DNA from: Alphaproteobacteria bacterium
Lineage (GTDB): Bacteria > Pseudomonadota > Alphaproteobacteria > Sphingomonadales > Sphingomonadaceae
Direction: 5' to 3'
DNA: 53,093 nucleotides
NCBI GenBank assembly: GCA_030430365.1
Contig: JAUIFP010000010.1
Location: 1-53,093, forward strand
Shown one piece after another: positions 1 through 8,577 of the stretch. A program made the translations under genes and the position numbers. Position 1 is the first letter of the stretch; each line of letters opens with the position of its first letter. A model generated the notes under the pieces. The model ran no database searches and had not been told where the DNA came from. It saw nothing but the letters and a program-made list of their open reading frames with translations.

Positions 1-41
1 ACCAGGCGGCCCTTGCCGGTCAGTTCGCAAATGCGCGACAT
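1..41 (-). CDS. rpmB: 50S ribosomal protein L28 (N-terminal fragment)
   Basis: Only the first 13 codons are inside the window; the gene continues to the left. The reverse strand reads MSRICELTGKGRL, the conserved start of bacterial L28, with a GAGAGA Shine-Dalgarno just before the ATG at 41. L28 is a structural protein of the large ribosomal subunit. The ribosomal context marks this end as core chromosome rather than mobile DNA. Confidence 0.85.
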   Translation of the reverse strand, partial: MSRICELTGKGRL

Positions 42-253
42 GGTTCTCTCTCGTTCGAAATTGGATTCGGGATGTCCCGGAAAGCGGCGCGCATAGCTGC
101 GAAGCGGCGAATGGTCAAGCAAAGCCGGGCGACGGCGGTGTCGTAGTCTGAATCCTGACTGCTTCAGTCAGGCTGGCGTTTCAGCGTCTGGTGCATATAG
201 TCGTTACGCAACGATGCTTGGAAATTCCTCTATCTGAGCGCAAGGAGCTAAGC

Positions 254-424
254 ATGGACCGTAGCGAGATCAGCAAGCATCATGGCGAATGGTGCAAGGC
301 AGCGCTGGAAGGCGATTTGCCCGCCCAAAAAGCGGTTGCCGCAAAGATTGGCGAAAAGCTCACGGCTGCAGTGAAAGGCCTTGATGCGGCAGCCAGGGCT
401 AGCGCCCGAAACGATAACGCCTAG
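254..424 (+). CDS. small hypothetical protein (56 aa)
   Basis: The ATG at 254 is preceded by a good ribosome binding site (AAGGAG at 242-247), which favours it over an in-frame upstream start at 191. The product is a 56-residue, charged, Ala/Lys-rich protein with no signal peptide or membrane segment, probably helical. It stands alone between rpmB (opposite strand) and tadA. I do not recognise the family; the clear SD and plausible composition suggest it is real. Confidence 0.5.
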   Translation: MDRSEISKHHGEWCKAALEGDLPAQKAVAAKIGEKLTAAVKGLDAAARASARNDNA

Positions 425-503
425 CCGCAAAAAGCAGAGATTGGCTGCCTTGTCGCTGCCGGGCTAAGTTGCGAGGCATTGCCCGGCAGGCTAGCGCGTC
501 AAT

Positions 504-959
504 ATGACGAGATGGCCCCTTCCCGGCCCGATGGCCCGCGCTTTGGCGCTTGCGCGCGAGGCGGCGCAGAACGGCGAAGTGCCGGTCGGTGCCGTCATCG
601 TCCACGAGGGCAGCATCGTTGCGGAAGCGCATAATGCGCCGCGTGCCATGCAGGACCCCACTGCGCATGCAGAGCTGCTCGCGATTCGCCGCGCCAGTGA
701 AGCCTTGGGCCAGGACCGGCTGGAGAGATGCGAAATGTGGGTCACGCTGGAGCCCTGCGCCATGTGTGCAGGCGCGATCGTCCATGCCCGCATTGGCCGC
801 CTTTATTATGCGGCGCCCGACCCCAAGGGCGGAGCGGTCGAACATGGTGCGCGCATATTCGAACAGAAACAGTGCCTGCACCGGCCGGAAGTCTATTCGG
901 GCATGGGGGAAGACGAAGCCGCAAGTTTGCTGAAAGAGTTCTTCCGGTCCCGGCGGTAG
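504..959 (+). CDS. tadA: tRNA-specific adenosine deaminase TadA
   Basis: Zinc-dependent deaminase that converts adenosine 34 to inosine in the tRNA-Arg(ACG) anticodon, needed for reading CGN codons. The 151-aa product has the cytidine-deaminase-fold signature: the HAE motif with the proton-shuttle Glu (TAHAELLAI, about residues 53-61) and the PCxxC zinc ligands (EPCAMCAGAIVHARI, about residues 83-97). The length is normal for TadA. It converges on the RNase T2 gene, with only 19 nt between the stop codons. An identity as another nucleoside deaminase is possible but less likely given the close match to TadA. Confidence 0.9.
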   Translation: MTRWPLPGPMARALALAREAAQNGEVPVGAVIVHEGSIVAEAHNAPRAMQDPTAHAELLAIRRASEALGQDRLERCEMWVTLEPCAMCAGAIVHARIGRLYYAAPDPKGGAVEHGARIFEQKQCLHRPEVYSGMGEDEAASLLKEFFRSRR

Positions 960-978
960 GGCAAGCGGAGCGCGAGGC

Positions 979-1707
979 TCACAAGCCGCGCCAGATTTTC
1001 GCCTTCACCGAATCGCGCGGCCCGAACTGGCCCGGCGTGCAGCGTGTAGGCATGAATTTCTTGCCGTAACAAAGCCGCACTTCTTCCAGCCAACCGCGCC
1101 GGTTGAGCCGAATCCCGACCATGGAAGGTTCGAGCACGGGGAATGCCCGGGCAAACTCTTTCCGGATCATTCCGGCATTGAGCCCTTCGCGGCGGGAAAG
1201 CAGGTCGAAATCGGGAAAGCGCAGGGAATTCCAGAGAATGCTGCCGACTTCGAAATAGGTCTCAGGCTTGCGGACCATGCAGGCGCCATGTTTGGCCCAT
1301 TCATGGGCCAGCAGCCTGGCGGAAGGCGTCATGCATAAATGTTGGCGCAGTTGCTGCGGCGTGGGCTTGCGCGGCGTGGGGCACCATTGCGGCCAGCGCC
1401 CATTGCCGCCTTCGGGCCAGAGCCCGTGCAGCACCAGGCCGAAGCGCCCGTTCTTGCCGGAACATTGCATCCGGTCGGAAGCGCTGGATTTGCGCGTCCG
1501 GCAATATTCGGGCGACCAGCTGAGCGCGAGCGTATAGCCGGTGATGGGCATTTGCCGGACGGGCCCGTCCCGCGCGATTCCGGGCACTGCGATCGGACCT
1601 TTAGGAATTTGGCATTGATAGGCCTGCGCCTGGGCTTCGCCGGCAGCAGCCGAGGCGGCCAGCACGGGCAGGACGGCAAGAGCGAGCCTCCTGGCGGCCT
1701 GGAGCAT
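979..1707 (-). CDS. ribonuclease T2 family protein (secreted)
   Basis: Endoribonuclease of the RNase T2 superfamily, which cleaves RNA through 2',3'-cyclic intermediates and normally acts in the periplasm. Both catalytic segments are present: CAS I (LVLHGLWPEG) and CAS II (HEWAKHGAC), supplying the two catalytic histidines and the glutamate. A hydrophobic, Ala-rich N-terminus ending in AQA fits a signal peptide. The ATG at 1707 overlaps the nadC stop codon (TGATG), indicating translational coupling; a GTG one codon earlier is an alternative start. The protein is about 242 aa, typical for the family. Confidence 0.88.
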   Translation of the reverse strand: MLQAARRLALAVLPVLAASAAAGEAQAQAYQCQIPKGPIAVPGIARDGPVRQMPITGYTLALSWSPEYCRTRKSSASDRMQCSGKNGRFGLVLHGLWPEGGNGRWPQWCPTPRKPTPQQLRQHLCMTPSARLLAHEWAKHGACMVRKPETYFEVGSILWNSLRFPDFDLLSRREGLNAGMIRKEFARAFPVLEPSMVGIRLNRRGWLEEVRLCYGKKFMPTRCTPGQFGPRDSVKAKIWRGL

Positions 1708-2570
1708 CACAGCGGGGCGGAATCCAGCCCGATATCGGCGGCGGGTGCGCTCTGGGTCAGGCGCCCGACGGACACGTAATCGACACCGCTGGCCGCAATC
1801 GCTCCGATTGTTTCCAGAGTGACGCCTCCCGACGCTTCCGAGGGAACGCGTCCTGCAATCAGCGCAACGGCTTCGCGCAGTGTCGGAGGATCCATATTGT
1901 CAAGCAGCAAGTGGCTGGCCCCGGCCTTGATCGCCGGTTCGATCTGATCGATGCGGTCGACTTCGCAAATGATGTTCTTCACGCCGGCATTGCGCGCGCG
2001 GTGCACCGCTTCGCCGACACTTCCGGCGACCAGGACATGGTTGTCCTTGATCATCGCCCCATCCCACAGACCCATGCGGTGATTTTGCGCGCCGCCCATG
2101 CGGGTCGCATATTTTTCCAGATGACGCAGGCCGGGGATGGTCTTGCGGGTATCGAGCAATTTCGCATCGGTCTCGCCCATGGCGTTGACGTATTCGCGCG
2201 TCATGGTCGCGATGCCAGAAAGGTGCTGCACTGTGTTGAGGGCGCTGCGCTCTGCCGTCAGCATGGCGCGGGCATTGCCCGAAAGCCGCATCAAATCGGT
2301 TCCGGCGGACACATGCTGCCCTTCATCGGCAAGGATATCGATCTCCATGCCGATATCGAGCGCCCGGAAAAAGGCAGCGGCAATCGGCAGTCCGGCCACG
2401 ACGATCGAATCGCGGCTGTCCATCACGCTGTTGAAGCGCGCGCCTGAGGGGATCACGCTTTCCGCCGTTACATCGCGTCCGCCGCCGGGCATGCCGACGC
2501 CCAGATCCTCGTAGAGCGTTTCACGGACAAAGGCATTCAGATCGAAGCCGGGAATGGAGAACTCGCGCAT
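1707..2570 (-). CDS. nadC: nicotinate-nucleotide pyrophosphorylase (carboxylating)
   Basis: Quinolinate phosphoribosyltransferase: quinolinate plus PRPP gives nicotinate mononucleotide, CO2 and pyrophosphate in de novo NAD synthesis, in the cytosol. The 287-aa product has the family landmarks: the N-terminal YEDLGVG segment, the LNTVQHLSGIAT helix, the substrate-binding LDTRKTIPGLRHLEKYA motif, the GGAQNHRMGL segment and the phosphate-binding GGVTLETI loop near the C-terminus. It is translated just ahead of the RNase T2 gene, with which it overlaps. nadA and nadB are not in the window. Confidence 0.95.
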   Translation of the reverse strand: MREFSIPGFDLNAFVRETLYEDLGVGMPGGGRDVTAESVIPSGARFNSVMDSRDSIVVAGLPIAAAFFRALDIGMEIDILADEGQHVSAGTDLMRLSGNARAMLTAERSALNTVQHLSGIATMTREYVNAMGETDAKLLDTRKTIPGLRHLEKYATRMGGAQNHRMGLWDGAMIKDNHVLVAGSVGEAVHRARNAGVKNIICEVDRIDQIEPAIKAGASHLLLDNMDPPTLREAVALIAGRVPSEASGGVTLETIGAIAASGVDYVSVGRLTQSAPAADIGLDSAPL

Positions 2571-2631
2571 GGCGCGCGTTTGGCTGTTTTTCGATCCGGC
2601 CTCAAGCCAGCGGCGCTCCGGCCGCGAAATA

Positions 2632-3426
2632 TCAGTGCACGAAACGCGCCACGACGTCGCGATAGGAACGGCTGACCTTCACCTGCGCACTGCTTTCCAG
2701 GACCAGGAAGCATTCGCCATTGGTGTGCGGCTTGACCTGCCGGACCTTGTCGAGATTGACGATGGTGGAGCGATGCACGCGCTGGAAGATGCGCGGGTCG
2801 AGCCGCCGTTCAAGATCCTTCATCGTTTCGCGCAGGATCAGCGAATTGTCGCCGGTATAGATGCACATGTAATCGCCGGCCGCCTCGATATGTTCGATCG
2901 AATCGACATCGACACGGAAGATCTGCCCGCGATCCTTGACGTTGATCAGCTTTTCGTAGCGGGCCGATGCATCGTCTTCTTCGCCAAGCCCTTCGACGGC
3001 ATCGGGCGCGACTTCGGCCAGCACGCCTTTGAGTTTTTCGGCTTCTTCGGCGGAGCGCTTCTCCGCAATACGGGTCCTCACCCGCTCCAGCGTGTCGGCC
3101 AGCCTGTCCTCGTCCACCGGTTTCATCAGGTAGTTGACGGCATTGGCCTCGAACGCCCGGATCGCATGTTCCTGATAGGCCGTGACGAAGACGAACAAAG
3201 GCGGTTCGATCTCCATCACGCCCTTCACGACGGAAAACCCGTCGAAGCCGGGCATCTGGATGTCGAGGAAGACCAGGTCCGGTTTTTCCGTCTTGATCTT
3301 GCGGATCGCTTCGCGGCCATTTGCGCAAGTGTCGATCACTTCGACATCGGGAAAGTTTTCCAGCCGGAGCTGAAGGCCCTGAATGGCCAGTTTCTCATCG
3401 TCTACGATGATAGTGCGGATCGTCAT
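2632..3426 (-). CDS. LytTR-type response regulator
   Basis: Two-domain response regulator of 264 aa. Residues 1-120 are a receiver with the acidic pair D9/D10 and the phosphoacceptor Asp in VFLDIQMPGFDG (about D55). Residues about 160-264 are a LytTR DNA-binding domain (RGQIFRVDVDSIEHIEAAGDY, ending FQRVHRSTIVNLDKV). Its start overlaps the stop of the upstream histidine kinase, so both are made from one operon. The LytS/LytR (AlgR-like) family often controls cell-envelope or quorum-type responses; the target genes cannot be told from here. Confidence 0.9.
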   Translation of the reverse strand: MTIRTIIVDDEKLAIQGLQLRLENFPDVEVIDTCANGREAIRKIKTEKPDLVFLDIQMPGFDGFSVVKGVMEIEPPLFVFVTAYQEHAIRAFEANAVNYLMKPVDEDRLADTLERVRTRIAEKRSAEEAEKLKGVLAEVAPDAVEGLGEEDDASARYEKLINVKDRGQIFRVDVDSIEHIEAAGDYMCIYTGDNSLILRETMKDLERRLDPRIFQRVHRSTIVNLDKVRQVKPHTNGECFLVLESSAQVKVSRSYRDVVARFVH

Positions 3427-4625
3427 CTACCAAGTCCCAGTTCAGGTTGCATGGGTTGTACAGTAACGGTTGGATTGGCAGTTCGTTTCGGAACGGCTTG
3501 CGCCTCCTCTTCGTCGCCAGTTTCAAAGGGTATTTCGATCACCACGGTGAAACCACCCTGGGGCGGTGTGCGGATCTCGAAAATGTGGTCTTCTCCATAA
3601 GCCTGGGCAAGCCTGTCGCGAATATTGGCAAGGCCCACGCCGGTGGACGAAACGGAGCCGGCCCCGCCTGCTATTGCACTGGGCAGACTTGGTGCGCGCT
3701 GGCTGTTTTGCAATCCTGGGCCCGTATCGGACACGGTGATGCGAAGCCTTTGCCCGACAAGCCGCGCGGCAATCATGATCTTCGCGCCTTCTTCCTGCGG
3801 GGAAACGGCGTATTTGATCGCGTTTTCGACCAGCGGCTGAAGCAGAAGCGAGGGCAGGCAGGCATTGGCGGCCGCATGTTCGATGTTGAATTCGGTGCGC
3901 AGACGTTCTTCGAAACGCATCCGCTCGATATCCAGATAGAGTTTCAGCGTCGCAACTTCCTGCTGCACCGTCACCTTGCCGCTGGATTCGTTGATCAGCG
4001 TATGGCGCAGGAACGATGAAAGCCGGGTCAGCATCGCATTGGCCGCCTCCGTCTGTTTCAGCAGGACCAGCGTGGAAATCGAATTCAACGTATTGAACAG
4101 GAAATGCGGATTGAGCTGATAACGCAGCATCGCCAGCTGGGCACCGGTTGCCTGTGCCTGAAGCCTTTCGAGCCGGTCTGCCTGCTCTTCCACCTGGAGG
4201 AAGAAATTGATCGCGTAATAGAGGGCCGACCACGCGCCGAGCAGCGTCATGTCGATATAGAACACGCCCAGGAACAGCTGCGCGAAGCCGGACTGGCTTT
4301 CGGGCCGGTAGAGCGAGATCACCCAGGCATCGATGAAGGCATAGAAGCTCACCGCGATGGGCAGCACCAGCGCAGTCGTTCCCCACGTTACGAAGGCCTT
4401 CCGGTTGATCAGAAAGCGATAGATGACCGAGAGAATGAGGCTGATCGAAAAGCCGGCAATCGTGGTGATAACAATGACGACGAAGAAATCGATCGGCTGC
4501 GCATTGGCGACCGCAGTCATCGCGCGCAGCAGCATGGCGCCGCCCCAGCCGGCGAATTGCAGGTTCCAGAAGGCCCTGCTCTTGTTCTCGAAGAACGGTG
4601 TAGGTCGAAAAGGCAGTACCGCCAT
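3423..4625 (-). CDS. LytS/YehU-type sensor histidine kinase
   Basis: Membrane histidine kinase of 400 aa. The first about 145 residues contain four hydrophobic segments (near 25-40, 46-72, 82-104 and 115-140). A short coiled coil leads to the His_kinase domain with the QLNPHFLFNTLNSI box (phosphoacceptor H174), then a HATPase_c domain with LVENAIKYAV (N box), DTGPGL (G1) and GVGLANIRDRL (G2). It has no recognisable extracellular sensor domain, so the ligand may be sensed in the membrane. It overlaps the LytTR regulator by 4 nt and is its obvious partner. Confidence 0.9.
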   Translation of the reverse strand: MAVLPFRPTPFFENKSRAFWNLQFAGWGGAMLLRAMTAVANAQPIDFFVVIVITTIAGFSISLILSVIYRFLINRKAFVTWGTTALVLPIAVSFYAFIDAWVISLYRPESQSGFAQLFLGVFYIDMTLLGAWSALYYAINFFLQVEEQADRLERLQAQATGAQLAMLRYQLNPHFLFNTLNSISTLVLLKQTEAANAMLTRLSSFLRHTLINESSGKVTVQQEVATLKLYLDIERMRFEERLRTEFNIEHAAANACLPSLLLQPLVENAIKYAVSPQEEGAKIMIAARLVGQRLRITVSDTGPGLQNSQRAPSLPSAIAGGAGSVSSTGVGLANIRDRLAQAYGEDHIFEIRTPPQGGFTVVIEIPFETGDEEEAQAVPKRTANPTVTVQPMQPELGLGR

Positions 4626-4709
4626 GATGGCGAGTTCTAGCCGATTTTCATTACGGGGTCAGCGCGTTTTGCCATCCGCGGCTGCATTTCGCGGGTCGAG
4701 CGGGGCAAA

Positions 4710-5444
4710 TCAGCTCTCTTTGGCCTGCGAAATCGCTTCCTGAAGGGTATTCTGGCCGACCGCGCCCGACATGGCCTGATCGCCGATCACCCATGACGGC
4801 GTCCCGCTGAACCCTACGGCGCGGGCCAATTGCCGGTTGGTATCCAGCTCCATGTCGTATTTGCCGGATTCCATATCGGACCGCGCCTTGGCCACATCCA
4901 TTCCCGCCTCTTGCGCGGCAGCATCGATGGTTTCGTCCGAAAGGCGGTCCTTCGCGAACATCGCCTTGTGGAATGCGGGGAATTTGCCCTGATCCGCCGC
5001 GGCCAGCGCCATCTGCGCGGCGACTTCGCTTTCGGCCGAGAGCACCGGATCGTGCCTCAAGACGACCTTCAATTCCTCATTTTTGGCGATCAGCGCCTCG
5101 ATGTCCGAAACGCTGGTCTTGCAATAGGGGCAGGCATAGTCGCTGAACTCCACCAGGACGACCGATCCCTGCGGATTGCCCAGCACCGCTCCGGGATAGG
5201 CCATTTCAAGCGGCTGGCGCAGCGGTTCGATACGCTGGGCCATCTCCCGGTCCTGAAGGCGCTGGATCGCCTGAGGCAGGATCTCGGGGTGCTCCATGAT
5301 ATAGCCATGCACGATCTCTTCGGTTGCGCCTTTGCCCAGGCCGGAAGCTTGCCAGGCCCAGCCGCCCGCAAAGCCCAGAATGGCGGCAAGCAGCGCAATT
5401 GCGGCAATTGGGGCGAGGCGGCGCGAACCGGAAGTGTCGTTCAT
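4710..5444 (-). CDS. DsbA-family thioredoxin-like protein, membrane anchored
   Basis: Periplasmic thiol oxidoreductase or disulfide isomerase. Residues about 10-31 form one N-terminal hydrophobic segment (uncleaved anchor or signal peptide); a helical stretch (about 40-80) precedes the thioredoxin fold with the CPYC active site (C105, C108) and the cis-proline loop GTPSW near residue 211. The length (244 aa) and the helical insert match the DsbA/BdbD/ScsC-like group. It lies 12 nt downstream of the M48 protease gene on the same strand, so the two are probably co-transcribed and act together in envelope protein quality control. Confidence 0.88.
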   Translation of the reverse strand: MNDTSGSRRLAPIAAIALLAAILGFAGGWAWQASGLGKGATEEIVHGYIMEHPEILPQAIQRLQDREMAQRIEPLRQPLEMAYPGAVLGNPQGSVVLVEFSDYACPYCKTSVSDIEALIAKNEELKVVLRHDPVLSAESEVAAQMALAAADQGKFPAFHKAMFAKDRLSDETIDAAAQEAGMDVAKARSDMESGKYDMELDTNRQLARAVGFSGTPSWVIGDQAMSGAVGQNTLQEAISQAKES

Positions 5445-5456
5445 TAAGGCAGAGCC

Positions 5457-6824
5457 CTACTTGCGACTGTTCATGCGTTCAAGCTCGGCTCTTGCCTGCA
5501 GGGAAATATCCTGTGCCCGGATCCAGTCGGCCGAACCGGCCGGCAGGGCGCGCTCGGCCGCTTCTGCACTACGCAGCGCCTCTGCCGTGCGGCCGGTCAT
5601 GATCTGCTGCTCGGCACTGGCCAGGCGCGCGCGTGGCATGTCGCCGCGGGCGGCATAGACCATTCCGAGCTGGTACCAGGCAAAAGGGTTCCTCCGGTCG
5701 CGCGAAACGGCCGCTTTCAGTACGGTTTCGGCTTCGGGGAAATTGCTCTTGTCTTCGGTCGCGATCAAAGCGTGGCCGAAAGTGGAAGCGATCAGCGGGT
5801 TGTTGCCCGTCATTTGCGTAGCGTGGCGAAGCGGCTCGATCGCTTCGCGCGGCTTGCCGGATTCAAGCAGGATCTGCCCCTGCAGCTCCAGGAAATAGGG
5901 ATCGTTCGGATCCATCGCGACCAGGGCTCTGGTCTCGTCCAGCGCTTTTTCGACCTGTGCGTCCTTGTGATAGGCATAGGCGCGGGCATAGCGAGCGGGA
6001 ATGCCGGTCATGCTTGGGGGATAGTCCCTGAGCGTTTCCTGCGGAGTGGCGATATAGCCATAAAGTTTCGCCTTGGCCCGTTCGAAACGTTCCTGGATGA
6101 CCGGATCGCCGGGCTTGTCCCATGCGGCATCCTGCTGGAGCGTGCCGCGCAGATTGGCAATGCGGTCACCGGTCAGCGGGTGCGTGCGGGAAAAGGCCGC
6201 ATCGTCATCCTGGCTATAGCCATAGCGGAACTCCAGGTTCTGCAGCTTCTTGAAGAATTCGATCGAGCCCTTGCCGGAAATGCCGGCGTCCGAGAGATAT
6301 TGCGCGCCGGCGGCATCTGCCGCGGATTCCTGGACCCTGGTGAACGCCAGGAATTTGCCCAGGGCGGCCTGCTGGCCTGCCATAAGCACACCCATCCCCG
6401 CCTCGCCTGCGCCCGCGGCCACTGCCACTGCGCCAAGCAACAGGGAAAGGATGGAAATGTTCGTGGCCGTGCTCATCCCTTCCGATGTGCGGATTACATG
6501 GCCGCCGGTGATATGGCCCAGCTCGTGCGCCATCACACCTTGCACTTCCAGCGCAGAGTCTGCGGCATTGATCAGGCCGCTATGGATGAAGATCCGCTGT
6601 CCGCCGGCAACGAATGCGTTGATCGAATTGTCCTGGACCAGCACGATTTCCACGCTGCCGCGGCCAAGCCCCGCTGCTTCGGCAAGCGGGTCGACCATAT
6701 CCTGCAACAGCGCCTCGGTTTCCGCGTCGCGCAGGATGGACTGCGCGGCCGCAGGCACGATTGCCAGCTGGATGGCGGCGCAGATGGCGGCCAGGCGGGC
6801 CAAAATACGGGCAGCTTTATGCAT
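5457..6824 (-). CDS. M48 family metalloprotease with TPR repeats (BepA-like)
   Basis: Periplasmic zinc metalloprotease of 455 aa. A signal peptide (residues 1-28, ending AAAQ) is followed by the M48 catalytic domain with HELGH (H100, E101, H104) and a downstream RVQESAADAAG segment giving the third zinc ligand. Residues about 280-450 form TPR-type helical repeats (ARAYAYHKDAQVEKAL, PREAIEPLRHA, PFAWYQLGMVYAARGD). This layout is that of BepA/YfgC, which assists or degrades outer-membrane proteins such as LptD. The neighbouring DsbA-like gene fits a role in folding disulfide-bonded envelope proteins. Confidence 0.88.
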   Translation of the reverse strand: MHKAARILARLAAICAAIQLAIVPAAAQSILRDAETEALLQDMVDPLAEAAGLGRGSVEIVLVQDNSINAFVAGGQRIFIHSGLINAADSALEVQGVMAHELGHITGGHVIRTSEGMSTATNISILSLLLGAVAVAAGAGEAGMGVLMAGQQAALGKFLAFTRVQESAADAAGAQYLSDAGISGKGSIEFFKKLQNLEFRYGYSQDDDAAFSRTHPLTGDRIANLRGTLQQDAAWDKPGDPVIQERFERAKAKLYGYIATPQETLRDYPPSMTGIPARYARAYAYHKDAQVEKALDETRALVAMDPNDPYFLELQGQILLESGKPREAIEPLRHATQMTGNNPLIASTFGHALIATEDKSNFPEAETVLKAAVSRDRRNPFAWYQLGMVYAARGDMPRARLASAEQQIMTGRTAEALRSAEAAERALPAGSADWIRAQDISLQARAELERMNSRK

Positions 6825-6997
6825 TGCCTTACCTGCTAGGGGTTTCCCGGCTGAACTGGGGCTGAAGCACTCTCCGGTCCCTCAATAGGGGAAGCGGACC
6901 AGATGGTCCACATCCCGCCGGAGCCCAGCGCAGAGAAGGCAGCATAGCGTCGGCAGGGCCGCACGGGCGCCAGTCAAACCGGCGCCGGGCCAATCGA

Positions 6998-8500
6998 TCA
7001 GCCGAGCAGCTTTTTCGCGGCGCGGTCCAGCAGCGCGTTATCTTCGGGAATTTCGCCCAGAACCACCGCTTCGCCGGAAGGCAGGCGGCGGATCATGACC
7101 AGGCTGAATTCGGCGCCTTCGTCCGGAATGGTATCGAATGCCACCGGCTCAAGCTTGCGCAGGCCTTCGGCAATCCGCGCATGCTTGCTGGCATCTGCGG
7201 CAGGCTTGCCCGATTCTTCGCGCCGCAATGCGCGTTCGGCCTTGACCACGCCTTTCAGTCCGCCATCGGCGCCGCGAAGGAAGTCCCCCAGCGCGCCGCG
7301 TTCCAGCTCCATGCGATGCGCGTGGCTCAGTGCGGCGGCATATTCGGTCAGACGCGTCTTGTCGTATTCCGATCCGAAGACCAGCTTCACGATCGGCGTC
7401 ATGGGTGCCCGTTCCTGTGCCTTCAGCCCGGATGCATCCAGGAGCTCGGCAAATTCTTCAGGCTCTTCGGCCGCCGCGAGGGAGAAATCGTAGGCGCGGC
7501 TGATTGCATCATACAGCGCACTACGGGAGCGTTCTTCGCTCCGGCAGGCGATATCGGCAAAGTCGCGTGCCACGGCGAGCAAATCGCCAAGGCCCAATTC
7601 CAGATCGGAGTCGAAGGCAGCGCCAGCTTCCGGATCGGCATCTTCATCATAGCCGAAATGCGGTTTGGGGATCGTGCCCTCTTCTTCTTCCAAGGCGTCT
7701 TCGTCTGACGCTTCTTCGAATGCGGAAAGGTCGATGATGCCGTCACTGGCGGAGGTTGCGGTCGCAAAGTTGGGCGCTTCGGTCCCCGGGCTGTCGGTTC
7801 CTGGGCCGTCGGCCCAATCCACCATCTGTTCGTCACCCAGGCGCCGGGGCGGCGGCGCGGGCACGGCTTCCAGCGCCTGATCGACCTGCAGCAGCAGTTC
7901 GTCTGTCGTGGCCTGATCGGCCAGCTCTTTCCAGTTGATCACGCCATAGATGAAATCGATCGTTTCATCGTCGCTCGAATAGGGAAGCAGGATGCCGCGA
8001 TAGAGAATCGTCTTGCCCTGCTGATTCACGAATTCCGCTTCGAAGCCGATCGGCGCCTGATTGGCGATGATCTGCATATAGTGATCGGTGATACGGGAGA
8101 GCAGGGAAAGGCTCGGCACGTCGGAAAGGCGCGTGATCTTTTCGTCCGTGCCGCATTCCTGCGCCAGGGCCTCGCCAAGATAGTTGATGCCGGGATTTTC
8201 GATTCCGGATGTGAAGTCCAGCAATACGCTGAAAGGTCCGAAATCGGGGAGGTTTTCGGGATCCAGATCGTCGATGGACGGGAACATGCCTTCGCCCAGC
8301 TGGCTCGCCCAATGATTATAGGCGCGCACCTGCATGCGGCGTTCGTCTTGACCGACCGCACTGGGCGGTGCGTCGTTGCCGATATCGTCTTCCGCGGTGT
8401 CGAGCGCTTCCGGCTCGTCGAATGTTCCGCTGCGATCGGCGAAATTCCCCCTGAGCGTGTCCATGCCGGAAAATCCCCGTTCTTGATCTATCGGGGGCAT
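6998..8500 (-). CDS. hypothetical protein with a PAS-like N-terminal domain
   Basis: A 500-aa soluble acidic protein. Residues about 60-170 resemble the alphaproteobacterial PAS_5-type domain: YNHWASQLGEGMFPSIDDLDPENLP, a segment like LLDFTSG, then an acidic linker (about 200-290, rich in Asp/Glu/Pro) and a helical C-terminal half. No kinase, cyclase or DNA-binding motif is visible. An alternative start is the ATG at 8464, which has a GGGGA about 10 nt upstream; the ATG at 8500 lacks a clear SD. A sensing or scaffolding role is inference. The 173-nt gap toward the protease gene contains nothing recognisable. Confidence 0.6.
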   Translation of the reverse strand: MPPIDQERGFSGMDTLRGNFADRSGTFDEPEALDTAEDDIGNDAPPSAVGQDERRMQVRAYNHWASQLGEGMFPSIDDLDPENLPDFGPFSVLLDFTSGIENPGINYLGEALAQECGTDEKITRLSDVPSLSLLSRITDHYMQIIANQAPIGFEAEFVNQQGKTILYRGILLPYSSDDETIDFIYGVINWKELADQATTDELLLQVDQALEAVPAPPPRRLGDEQMVDWADGPGTDSPGTEAPNFATATSASDGIIDLSAFEEASDEDALEEEEGTIPKPHFGYDEDADPEAGAAFDSDLELGLGDLLAVARDFADIACRSEERSRSALYDAISRAYDFSLAAAEEPEEFAELLDASGLKAQERAPMTPIVKLVFGSEYDKTRLTEYAAALSHAHRMELERGALGDFLRGADGGLKGVVKAERALRREESGKPAADASKHARIAEGLRKLEPVAFDTIPDEGAEFSLVMIRRLPSGEAVVLGEIPEDNALLDRAAKKLLG

Positions 8501-8577
8501 TTTCGCGCGACATGGTAAACTTAATGTTAAGTCGCGCCAAATGATTCAAAGGCAGGAAGTTGCCTTGAATCAAAAGC